From: Bacteroidales bacterium
GTDB taxonomy: Bacteria > Bacteroidota > Bacteroidia > Bacteroidales > UBA10428
NCBI GenBank assembly: GCA_016926235.1
Contig: JAFGOZ010000358.1
Span: 1 to 9,299, forward strand
Reading direction: 5' to 3'
DNA: 9,299 nucleotides
A model generated the notes under the pieces. That model was not told the origin of the DNA. It was given only the letters and a program-made list of their open reading frames with translations, and made no database searches. Positions 1-6,604 of this stretch are shown here, piece by piece. The position numbers were made by a program, and so were the translations under genes. Within the stretch, counting starts at the first letter, position 1, and every line of letters begins with the position of its first letter.

Positions 1-862
1 CTTTTAACTCAATGAGTGAATTGTATCTCTCAGTATCAATCATATTATTTGATTTCGCATTGTGTAATTGTTTATCAAATTCGTCTTGTATATAAACAGA
101 TAATTTTTCAATTGTTTCTTTTTTTTGTATCTGCAATTTATTTCGAATAGGAATCATTGGAACTATATAGGCAATTAATATTATTATTGCTGCAAATATG
201 GAATAACCAATAGTTAAAGAATTAATAGGTAGTTCTGAAAAGTAGATGCTTGTTATAGAAAAAGCGATATAAAAAGATGCTATTATACTTGCACGCTTTG
301 ATAAATCTGTAATAAAGTTTGTAGAAGTATTATATCGATTGTATAATCCAATTTTTAAGAAACTTGATGTTTTATACAAGAAAACAAAAAGCATAATTAA
401 AGAGAATAGCGAAGCGCCAGTTAAAAAATTAACTATGAAAAGGAATAATGAAAGTAAGATATTAAGAACAATTGAGTTCTCCCAGATATTTAATAAAATT
501 GGAACACATCCAATTGCAATTCCATATCCTATTCCAGCAATTATTGTTAATGGATTCCGGAAAATTTTCTTTGTTAAAGATTCGAAAATACCACTATTTA
601 AATTTGTGTCTACGTCTAAATTGCTATAGAATGTTGAAATTTTATCATCAAAATAAACTTGTATCCATTTGATTCCAATCAGCAAGATAAAAGACCCCCC
701 GTATAATAAACCAATGAATAGTGAATCGTATATACTCTTTAATAAGTAAAATTGATATAGTATGTAAATAATTCCAGTAAAAATTAAGCTAAAGGAGTAG
801 AACCAATAGAATGATTTCTTAGTTAAAAACCAAGATTTAATCTGATTATTAATATTTTCCAT
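1..862 (-). CDS. Six-helix membrane protein, C-terminus cut by window edge
   Basis: An uninterrupted minus-strand frame runs from an ATG at 862-860 to the left edge, giving 287 codons without a stop. The true C-terminus lies outside the window. The protein starts MENINNQIKSWFLTKK and is strongly hydrophobic, with likely membrane helices near residues 17-40, 47-66, 105-126, 131-161 (one long or two short), 190-208 and 216-238. A polar, lysine/glutamate-rich, probably helical tail follows from about 240. No signal peptide is seen beyond the first helix. The ATG lies inside the end of the upstream hydrolase gene, so the two genes overlap by 14 bases in different frames, a usual arrangement for translational coupling. 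I do not recognise a family and assign no function. The shared transcript suggests it works with the membrane-anchored hydrolase. It is very AT-rich (19 G+C in bases 241-300). Confidence 0.85.
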   Translation of the reverse strand, partial: MENINNQIKSWFLTKKSFYWFYSFSLIFTGIIYILYQFYLLKSIYDSLFIGLLYGGSFILLIGIKWIQVYFDDKISTFYSNLDVDTNLNSGIFESLTKKIFRNPLTIIAGIGYGIAIGCVPILLNIWENSIVLNILLSLFLFIVNFLTGASLFSLIMLFVFLYKTSSFLKIGLYNRYNTSTNFITDLSKRASIIASFYIAFSITSIYFSELPINSLTIGYSIFAAIIILIAYIVPMIPIRNKLQIQKKETIEKLSVYIQDEFDKQLHNAKSNNMIDTERYNSLIELK

Positions 863-1649
863 ATAAAATATTGTCTTTGATTATTCTTAAGGTCTGTTTT
901 TGAAATAAGCAAGAATTATGTAGTGGCAGATTTTCAAGATTAATATTGTTACGCTGAAACAAAGCATTACTTCGTGGACAAATTAGATTGTCAGCATCAC
1001 TATATATGTTTAAAACACTCAACAATTTATCATCTCTTAATTCTTTTAAAAAATTGCTGTTTGGCCTGAGTTGTTTTGAAGATTTCCCTATTCCTAATTT
1101 AGCGAGATAAGTCCCCTTATGCGGAGTTGCAATCATTATAAGGGATTTAACGTTGTTATAATTATTATTCTCTAAAAAATGGCGTCCAATTAATCCCCCC
1201 ATACTGTGACCAAGAATATAAATGTTTAGTTTATCATTTTCTTTTAGAAATAAATCGATTGTTTGTTTTAAATCATTGCTGTGCTTATAAAGGTCACCCA
1301 GTATTGGTTTGTATTTCATTGTCATATAACCGATATTATTTTTTTCAAGTACTTTTCTGATTTTCCAAAAAATGAATTGAGTTTCTGAATACCCAGGCAA
1401 TAATATCACAAATTTGTTTGATTTACCCTCATTTATTTCCCATTTAGTAAATAGCTCAAAAGGAAGAATTATGAATACACAATATTGTAATAATGACTCT
1501 TTAAATATTGATTTTACCGGATAAAAATTCTTATTACGGTTAACTTTTAAATTACAAATTGCGCAAATAGTGTAAGTAAGAATACAATAAATAAAAGGCA
1601 AAAAGATTAACAATAATATCAACGTTATTGCCAAAAAACTTAATACCAT
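849..1649 (-). CDS. Membrane-anchored alpha/beta hydrolase, lipase type
   Basis: This 266-residue protein has a long hydrophobic N-terminal segment (about residues 2-31) that probably anchors it in the membrane. An alpha/beta-hydrolase fold follows. The nucleophile elbow is GHSMGG with Ser149. An oxyanion-loop-like strand FVILLPGY lies at 80-87, and ATPHKGT at 174-180 is the strand-and-loop motif common in lipases of the triacylglycerol lipase/PGAP1-like group. Asp220 (in SDADNLICP) and His244 (in LPLHNS) are the likely remaining triad members. The fold and triad can be read from the sequence; an ester or lipid substrate is inferred from the family. The mature domain would face the periplasm if residues 2-31 are an uncleaved anchor, but topology is not certain. 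Its 3' end overlaps the start of a six-helix membrane protein. A palindrome lies just upstream of its ATG, and the nearest upstream gene (PqiA-like) is 105 bases away. Confidence 0.88.
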   Translation of the reverse strand: MVLSFLAITLILLLIFLPFIYCILTYTICAICNLKVNRNKNFYPVKSIFKESLLQYCVFIILPFELFTKWEINEGKSNKFVILLPGYSETQFIFWKIRKVLEKNNIGYMTMKYKPILGDLYKHSNDLKQTIDLFLKENDKLNIYILGHSMGGLIGRHFLENNNYNNVKSLIMIATPHKGTYLAKLGIGKSSKQLRPNSNFLKELRDDKLLSVLNIYSDADNLICPRSNALFQRNNINLENLPLHNSCLFQKQTLRIIKDNILYGKY

Positions 1650-1657
1650 ATATTTAA

Positions 1658-1678
1658 AACTTATTAGTTAAATAAGTT
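1658..1678. repeat. Perfect inverted repeat upstream of the hydrolase gene
   Basis: AACTTATT (1658-1665) and AATAAGTT (1671-1678) are exact reverse complements separated by five bases. The palindrome sits 9 bases upstream of the hydrolase ATG on the minus strand. It could be an operator, a 5'-UTR hairpin, or chance in AT-rich DNA. Confidence 0.45.
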
Positions 1679-1701
1679 ATAGTATTTGAAATTCTTATAA
1701 A

Positions 1702-1728
1702 ATAAAAAGACACTTAATGTTTTTTTAT
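1702..1728. terminator. AT-rich hairpin, possible terminator after the PqiA-like gene
   Basis: An 11-base arm (1702-1712) can pair with 1718-1728 around a five-base loop, with one G-T pair on the plus strand (an A-C mismatch on the minus-strand RNA). It lies 27 bases beyond the stop of the PqiA-like gene. Runs of A and T on both sides could serve as a U-tract in either direction. The stem has almost no G+C, so termination strength is doubtful. Confidence 0.25.
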
Positions 1729-1754
1729 AGACAATATCTTAGAACACTATCAAG

Positions 1755-2234
1755 TTATGCTTTCATATTGCTCAGGATCATCCTCAATAGAATAGAGATT
1801 GCAAAAAAAGTGGTACCAATGCATATTTCCATGCTCACAAGGGACGAATCCATTTTGTAATTCAAGATTAATAAAGCAACTATAAAAACATCAAGCATAC
1901 TCCACTTATCGGTATATGCAAGAAATTTTGATGTTTTGGGCCCAATATTAAACAGAAGAAACACCCTATTTGTTAATTCAAAATATTTGATTATGGGGAA
2001 AATAATTGTAAATGTAAGTATGATGCTCCCTAATAAATATTCACCAGCTTGAAAGAAATACTCTATACTCGTTGACAGCCATACATTATCCGAGCTTAAT
2101 GTAAATCCGATAATGTGCTTTTTTGTTTGAAGGATCGGATATGATAAACCAAGTATGAAAAATAACACGGAGGCCAGTAAAACGATGATTATAATAAATA
2201 AATAAATTTTATTCGCCCTATTCCTTATCAACAT
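1755..2234 (-). CDS. Paraquat-inducible protein A (PqiA) domain membrane protein
   Basis: This 159-residue protein has four predicted membrane helices (about 10-33, 65-84, 113-127, 134-153). The decisive motif is DKWSMLDVFIVALLI at 109-123, the hallmark of the PqiA domain just before and within the third helix. The N-terminal helix with LGLSYPIL also fits the family. Enterobacterial PqiA carries two such domains with cysteine motifs; this is a single-domain form, and the only cysteine is Cys138 near helix 4, so no zinc ribbon is present. PqiA-type proteins work with MCE-domain (PqiB-like) proteins in envelope lipid handling in Proteobacteria, but no MCE gene is in this window. The gene starts 8 bases after the stop of the upstream lipoprotein gene, so the two are almost certainly co-transcribed. 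The specific role here is unknown. Confidence 0.85.
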   Translation of the reverse strand: MLIRNRANKIYLFIIIIVLLASVLFFILGLSYPILQTKKHIIGFTLSSDNVWLSTSIEYFFQAGEYLLGSIILTFTIIFPIIKYFELTNRVFLLFNIGPKTSKFLAYTDKWSMLDVFIVALLILNYKMDSSLVSMEICIGTTFFAISILLRMILSNMKA

Positions 2235-2242
2235 CTATATTC

Positions 2243-2710
2243 TTATTTTTCAAAATCCTGTATTATTTTATCAAGAACTTGAAAGGCAGTATCACTAGTT
2301 TCCTTTGCTTTTTCAATGAGCGAATTTAAGTCATCATCCAAATCATTTTCAATGTAATACCTGACTTTTTCGCGGAGTTTAATATAATCTTCTTCAAGAT
2401 AAGAATCAAAGTAATCTTTTGCTGAATACGCAGCCTTGTATAAATAATATCTGCTTTCAAATCCCATCACAGTGAGCTTTTCTGAAGTTGTCAAATCCTC
2501 CTTAAATTTGTCATACCAATTTTCTGAAAATCTTTGATATTTTTTATCTGCCTTGTCCCAATCTTCTCCATTGTATTCATGATATTCAATTTCTACCTCA
2601 TTTATAAACGATTCAAATTTTTTCAAATAAGATTCTTTTGATGCAGGGGTAGAACAGGAAATGATTGAAATAATAAGAAATTGTGATAAAATTAAATTAA
2701 TTTGTTTCAT
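2243..2710 (-). CDS. Small helical lipoprotein of unknown function
   Basis: This 155-residue protein begins with a classical lipoprotein signal peptide: a short charged start, a hydrophobic core, and a lipobox IISC with Cys19 as the lipidated residue. The mature part is about 136 residues, highly charged, rich in Glu, Asp, Lys and Tyr, and predicted to be almost entirely alpha-helical, with no membrane helix. The pattern of an early conserved-looking GEDWDKADKKYQRF segment (49-62) recalls short Bacteroidota lipoproteins of unknown function (DUF6565-like), but I cannot verify that assignment. It is the first gene of a two-gene unit with the PqiA-like gene 8 bases downstream, which hints at a shared envelope role. 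The 191-base region upstream would hold the promoter. I found no exact TAnnTTTG box there. Confidence 0.85.
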   Translation of the reverse strand: MKQINLILSQFLIISIISCSTPASKESYLKKFESFINEVEIEYHEYNGEDWDKADKKYQRFSENWYDKFKEDLTTSEKLTVMGFESRYYLYKAAYSAKDYFDSYLEEDYIKLREKVRYYIENDLDDDLNSLIEKAKETSDTAFQVLDKIIQDFEK

Positions 2711-2901
2711 GGTGAATGTCCTTTATTAGGGTATAAACTTACAAAAGATTCTTTTCTGAAAAAGAGTAATATTTGAATTTTTATAATTTTTAAAATGCCG
2801 TTAGTTAATACTATAGATTAATTAAATTAAATACATTGAGTCAATCACTCAGGTAAAGATTGTTCCTGAAATGCCTACTCGATCTTATAAAGCAAATACA
2901 T

Positions 2902-4512
2902 TTAGTTAAAAATAATTTTTTCTCCTTTTACCGCAATCTTAACTGCACCGAAGCCTTCCTGGAACAACTGCCTGGATTGATTTTCCAATGCGTCCTTGTC
3001 GCCATGAACAAGGAATAGCCTGACTTTGTTTTTGTCTTGATGTTTCAGATAATTTAGGATATCATTAAAATCACCATGGCCTGAAAACCCTCCGTAATTG
3101 TATACCCTGGCAGCAACTGGAATTTCATTGTCATCCCATATTACGGTATTGCTTTTCTGCTTCAATTGCCCGCCCGGAGATCCTGGATCCTGATATCCAA
3201 CCTGGAATACGCCTGTTGAGGGATCGGGAAGAAGTTTGTCAAGCATCAATTCCGAGAATGCTTCATCCATCATACCGCTTGTAGTGATTAATATGGCCGG
3301 CCTGGGCAGCTTATCATATGGTAGGGTAGGATTATATTCAGGGAATAATACGGGACTGTTGTAGACTTCTTCCCTAAACCAATATTGTGATCTGCTTTTA
3401 TATTCATTTTCATATAATTCACATATTTGACGGGCACTTGGGGATGGGCAATATATGGGAATACCTGTCGGGATGATCCCCTTTTCCATTCCTTCCCGGA
3501 TTGAAAACAAGACTTTCTGTGTCCTGTCAAGGGCAAAAGCCGGTATCCAGGCCACACCACCAAGGCTTATTACTTTTCCTATATCTTCCTGAAATCGCAA
3601 ATTATCATTTTTTACACTCGCATCCCTTATAATACCACCATATGTGGATTCAATAAATACTGCATCTGCTTCCGGTGAGGATTTCGGTCCATAAATCAAT
3701 GGTGAAAGGTCATTTCCTATGTCGCCGGAAAACACAATACGTAATGTATCGCCGGGCTTTTTCAAAACTTTCATCAATACAGATGCTGAAGCTGGGATAT
3801 GTCCTGCGTGAAAATACCTGAACCAGACCCCTTCGCTTATTTGGATATCTTTATCCATTCCTTCCGCTTGGATCAACTGAAAAATCGGATATAGCTGTTT
3901 TTTGCCACATTCGTAACAGGGACTGAAGTCAAGGTTAAAATGTTGCTCTGCATCCTGCAAGCTCCCATAATAAGTTACTTTGTTTTTTGCATTAATATTC
4001 TGGGACCATTTGCAGTTATTCCAATGTGCCGTTACGTATTTTCCTCCGCCAAATCCTTTCTTAACACTGGCGATACTGTATTCCCAATTTCTCGGCTTGG
4101 CGCTATAACGTATTTGCATCAGCAGCATCACCTCAGAAATAGTTCTGGTACCCTCTGTAGCAAATATCTGGCCACGGAAGCCATTTTCATACAACAATGG
4201 TATCCTTCCGGTATGATCAAGATGTGCATGGGTAACAATAACGCCATCGATCGACCTGGCGTTAACGGGGAGTTTGAGATTACTCTGATCTGCCCTTTCC
4301 TGTCGTTCTTCATAATTACCTTCTCCGTCAGGATAATAAGCGCCACAGTCGATTAATATTCTTGTGTCCTGATACTCAACCAATGTCAAAGATCCTGATA
4401 CTTCACCGGCTGCACCCAGGACGGTAATTGTTAATTGCGTTTTCTGCTGACAGCTGATCAGGGTGATAGTGAAAAGCACTGCTGCCAAAATTAATTTCGA
4501 AAGGATTTTCAT
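2902..4512 (-). CDS. Lipoprotein-type MBL-fold/beta-CASP metallohydrolase
   Basis: This 536-residue protein starts with a lipoprotein signal peptide, lipobox LISC with Cys21, and then enters a metallo-beta-lactamase fold directly (LTITVLGAAGEVSGS, 27-41). Metal-ligand motifs are present: HAHLDH (His95, His97, Asp99, His100), AGHIPASAS (His238) and FSGDIG (Asp264). The beta-CASP cap and RNA-specificity region follow with IESTYGG (Glu288), PAFALDRTQ (324-332), GFSGHGD (His479) and LFLVHGD (His503), matching motifs A, B and C of CPSF73-like ribonucleases. The enzyme therefore looks catalytically complete. Family members are normally cytoplasmic RNA nucleases, whereas this one appears exported and lipid-anchored. 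Between motif 2 and motif 3 there is an apparent insertion (about 143-220) with His163, Cys167, Cys199 and Cys202. GC content is higher than in the genes to its left. RNA as substrate is a family inference and is uncertain for an extracytoplasmic protein. Confidence 0.92.
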   Translation of the reverse strand: MKILSKLILAAVLFTITLISCQQKTQLTITVLGAAGEVSGSLTLVEYQDTRILIDCGAYYPDGEGNYEERQERADQSNLKLPVNARSIDGVIVTHAHLDHTGRIPLLYENGFRGQIFATEGTRTISEVMLLMQIRYSAKPRNWEYSIASVKKGFGGGKYVTAHWNNCKWSQNINAKNKVTYYGSLQDAEQHFNLDFSPCYECGKKQLYPIFQLIQAEGMDKDIQISEGVWFRYFHAGHIPASASVLMKVLKKPGDTLRIVFSGDIGNDLSPLIYGPKSSPEADAVFIESTYGGIIRDASVKNDNLRFQEDIGKVISLGGVAWIPAFALDRTQKVLFSIREGMEKGIIPTGIPIYCPSPSARQICELYENEYKSRSQYWFREEVYNSPVLFPEYNPTLPYDKLPRPAILITTSGMMDEAFSELMLDKLLPDPSTGVFQVGYQDPGSPGGQLKQKSNTVIWDDNEIPVAARVYNYGGFSGHGDFNDILNYLKHQDKNKVRLFLVHGDKDALENQSRQLFQEGFGAVKIAVKGEKIIFN

Positions 4513-4813
4513 TGAATCAGTATTTTAGAGGCTATCTCAAAATTAATGAAAAATGATTGTGATATCTATGTTTACCTGGGTAATTGAAATCACTACGTTT
4601 CTCTGAAATAAATTTGACCCTGCTTAGGGTATCCTTGATGGTATTTATAATAATTAGGGATTTTTCACTGATTTTTTAATGTAAGCAAATTATTCTTTAA
4701 TAACTATCTGCAGAGGCACCTAATCTAAAATCTCTGCGAACGATTCTCGAGCCCCTATGCCCTCATCATGTATTGATTTATTTCATATATTTATACTGTC
4801 GAAATAAAAAACC
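4513..4813. other. Divergent intergenic region between beta-CASP and exported-protein genes
   Basis: These 301 bases separate two divergent genes and should carry both promoters. On the minus strand, TAATTTTG lies 26 bases from the beta-CASP ATG. On the plus strand, TAAATTTG at 4609-4616 fits the Bacteroidota -7 box, with a TTG at 4584-4586 that is a little too far away, and would leave a leader of roughly 190 bases. A 6-base inverted repeat GCAGAG/CTCTGC lies at about 4711-4739 with a long loop. I see no convincing reading frame or RNA gene. Confidence 0.5.
4538..4545 (-). promoter_or_regulatory. Possible -7 box for the beta-CASP gene
   Basis: The minus strand reads TAATTTTG here, an exact match to the Bacteroidota -7 consensus TAnnTTTG, 26 bases upstream of the ATG at 4512. 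No clear -33 TTTG partner is visible at the expected distance, so the call rests on one box and its position. Confidence 0.3.
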
Positions 4814-5446
4814 ATGAGAAAACTATTTTTATCATTGGCCATCGTGCTCAGCGGGATGCTGACGATGGCCCAGGAGCCTTGCCAGGATGTCATATATGCA
4901 GAAGATGGCAGGGTGATCGTAAATTGTTGTATTTATGAAATTCTTGATGGCAATATGGTCTATTATACCCTTGGGAATGATACGGCGAAAGTTTCGGCCG
5001 TTGCCATTGACAAGGATGGCAGATATATCGATCTCGGGAAGTTCAAGGCTACACTTGAAAATGCTGAAGAGGAAAAGGATCTTAATCCTCAGCAAAATGC
5101 TTACAATCCCCAGGCCCATGGATATGATCAGAGCTATGAGTATTACAAAGAGGAATACCGGAAGGCTACAGGACAGAGAAACACGGGGATTGTCCTGACC
5201 ATAGCGGGTATTCTGCTGGAGGCAGGTGGATTGATGTCGGCAGCGGCTTCATCATCATCCGATGCCTCCTTGGCAGCTGTTTCTATCGGGCTGGGATCAC
5301 TGTTCGAGATCATAGGCATACCGATGTGGATCGCCGGCGGAGTCAAACGCGCCAACAATAAAAGGGCCATGCAGCAGGTGAAGGCTTGGCAGGGGTTTTC
5401 GTTAGGAATGACCCGTAACGGGGTGGGACTGGCCTACAGGTTTTGA
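4814..5446 (+). CDS. Exported protein with glycine-rich membrane segments, unknown function
   Basis: This 210-residue protein has an N-terminal signal peptide (MRKLFLSLAIVLSGMLTMAQ, cleavage likely near residue 19-20). Residues 23-78 (DVIYAEDGRVIVNCCIYEIL onward) look like a small beta domain of the kind found at the start of many Bacteroidota exported proteins, with repeated strand-turn patterns and Cys23, Cys38 and Cys39. A low-complexity Asn/Gln/Tyr stretch (about 90-117) links to two Gly/Ala-rich hydrophobic segments at about 123-146 and 151-176. These could be a helical membrane hairpin, separated by ASSSSDASL. A basic region follows, and the protein ends GLAYRF, a strand-like terminus. 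I do not recognise a named family. It is divergent from the beta-CASP gene. GC is clearly higher than nearby (34 of 60 in 5281-5340), which suggests native, well-expressed backbone DNA rather than the AT-rich accessory genes. Confidence 0.82.
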   Translation: MRKLFLSLAIVLSGMLTMAQEPCQDVIYAEDGRVIVNCCIYEILDGNMVYYTLGNDTAKVSAVAIDKDGRYIDLGKFKATLENAEEEKDLNPQQNAYNPQAHGYDQSYEYYKEEYRKATGQRNTGIVLTIAGILLEAGGLMSAAASSSSDASLAAVSIGLGSLFEIIGIPMWIAGGVKRANNKRAMQQVKAWQGFSLGMTRNGVGLAYRF

Positions 5447-5584
5447 GCCAAAGCATATGAAAACCCTGCATCAGAACCTTTTCAGATCATTTATCTTCAG
5501 CCGGTGCCCATATTAACCAAAATTCATAAATTTGACCATTACTTGATCACCCCGATCTTAAAGACCATATTTTCAAGACCGATT

Positions 5585-5605
5585 ATAATAGTATAGCCCT
5601 ATTAT
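5585..5605. repeat. Short inverted repeat in the 5447-5669 spacer
   Basis: ATAATAG (5585-5591) and CTATTAT (5599-5605) are exact reverse complements around a seven-base loop. This is the only clear structure in the 223-base spacer between the exported protein and the next gene, apart from a TAAATTTG promoter-like box at 5527-5534 without a good -33 partner. There is no U-tract, so it is not a convincing terminator. Confidence 0.3.
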
Positions 5606-5669
5606 GGCCAAGTCACATAATCCAGATATAGGGTATAACTAATGACCAAAGTTTAAAAATAAGTGTATT

Positions 5670-6344
5670 ATGGTAAAAAATAAGATAAAAGATGCCGAAT
5701 ATGCAGTTGTTAAAGCTGCAATAGCATCTATTCCAATTGCAGGAGCTGCAGCTTCTGAGCTACTTTCATTGATTGTCGCATCTCCACTTGAACAAAGACG
5801 TGAGAAATGGATGCTTGAAGCTGGAAAAGCAATTAAGGATCTTCAAGAGCAGGGATTAGATATTGAGCAACTGAGAGATGACCCTGTATTTATAGATATG
5901 ATAATTCATACTTCTCAATTGGCAATGCAGACTGGAGAAAATGAAAAACGAGAATATTTAAAAAATGCCTTAGTTAATTATGTTAAAGGTGAAACTTCAG
6001 ACCAAGCTGAAATGAAGATATTCCTCAACTTGGTGGAAACATATACCGTTTGGCATGTTAGGTTGCTTAAACTTTTCGATAATCCAAAAGAATGGTATAA
6101 AATCCACAAAGTTGAATTGCCAAATTTAATGGCAGCCAGTCTTTCAAGTATTTTAGAGATTGCATTCCCGGAATTAAGAGACCGTCGAGATTTTTATGAT
6201 ATTGTATGGCAAGACTTATACAGGGCAGGTTTACACGGAAGTCACACTTTACATGCAGTCATTTCAACTAATAGTTTAATGGTGAGTAGAACAACTGAAA
6301 TAGGAAAACGGTTTTTGAGGTTTATTCAATCATCAGATTTTTAG
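5670..6344 (+). CDS. Helical protein with hydrophobic N-terminal segment, unknown function
   Basis: This 224-residue protein is predicted to be nearly all alpha-helical. Residues 11-37 (AVVKAAIASIPIAGAAASEL, continuing LLSLIVA) form a Gly/Ala-rich hydrophobic segment, followed at once by PLEQRREKW. It then has amphipathic helices, an NEKREYLKNALVNY segment (91-104), a FLNLVETYTVWHVRLLKLF segment (118-136), and a C-terminal TTEIGKRFLRFI (208-219) that resembles the end of small winged-helix-like domains. I recall bacterial hypothetical proteins with the same order of features (a small-residue 'IP-G' segment, RR-E-W, 'eKr-yl-na', 'G--Fl-fI'), but I cannot name a family. Roles such as membrane-active effector or regulator are guesses. 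It is AT-rich relative to the gene before it, stands alone with no overlapping partner, and is followed by 260 bases with only a lipoprotein-signal remnant. Confidence 0.8.
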   Translation: MVKNKIKDAEYAVVKAAIASIPIAGAAASELLSLIVASPLEQRREKWMLEAGKAIKDLQEQGLDIEQLRDDPVFIDMIIHTSQLAMQTGENEKREYLKNALVNYVKGETSDQAEMKIFLNLVETYTVWHVRLLKLFDNPKEWYKIHKVELPNLMAASLSSILEIAFPELRDRRDFYDIVWQDLYRAGLHGSHTLHAVISTNSLMVSRTTEIGKRFLRFIQSSDF

Positions 6345-6489
6345 TATCTATTAAAATACGTTAGGACCCTCAATGACCTATCTTCCTCCAAGTGGTATCT
6401 TCTGGGTACATACGAGGGTATATAGTACAGAAAATAGGGGGAAGGTTATTAATATTTTTAACTTAGTACTGAAATCGATAATTAAATCC

Positions 6490-6582
6490 ATGAAAAGCAC
6501 CAACATAATTATTGTTTCATTGTTATCTGCGTTTCTTATAGTGCAATCAAGTTGTAATAAAAGGGGAAAATACAGTGTATGA
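6490..6582 (+). pseudogene. Lipoprotein signal-peptide remnant, 30 codons
   Basis: From the ATG at 6490 the frame encodes a textbook lipoprotein signal: MKSTN, then a hydrophobic core IIIVSLLSAFLIV, then the lipobox QSSC with Cys22. A stop comes only eight residues after the cysteine. An in-frame upstream ATG at 6373 would add 39 residues ahead of the signal, which makes no sense for export, so I prefer 6490. The mature part is too short for a domain. The likeliest reading is the decapitated start of a lipoprotein gene whose body was lost before the UDG-like gene 22 bases on, but a genuine small lipopeptide (as in lysis-type or toxin peptides) cannot be excluded. Confidence 0.5.
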
Positions 6583-6604
6583 TTGGTAATCTAAAACTTA
6601 TATT

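Noticed and set aside
339..672. Plus-strand open frames of 96 and 66 codons near the left edge
   Set aside because: They lie opposite the continuous 287-codon minus-strand membrane-protein frame and show no domain, signal or coherent pattern.
3940..4356. A 138-codon plus-strand frame inside the beta-CASP gene
   Set aside because: It is antisense to the motif-rich N-terminal half of a confidently identified enzyme.
6363..6416. ACCCTC and GAGGGT inverted pair after the helical protein gene
   Set aside because: Only six pairs around a loop of more than 40 bases, with no U-tract, so not a credible terminator or riboswitch.
6373..6489. Upstream in-frame extension of the small lipoprotein-signal frame
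   Set aside because: It would place 39 unrelated residues before a signal peptide; the ATG at 6490 gives a proper signal.
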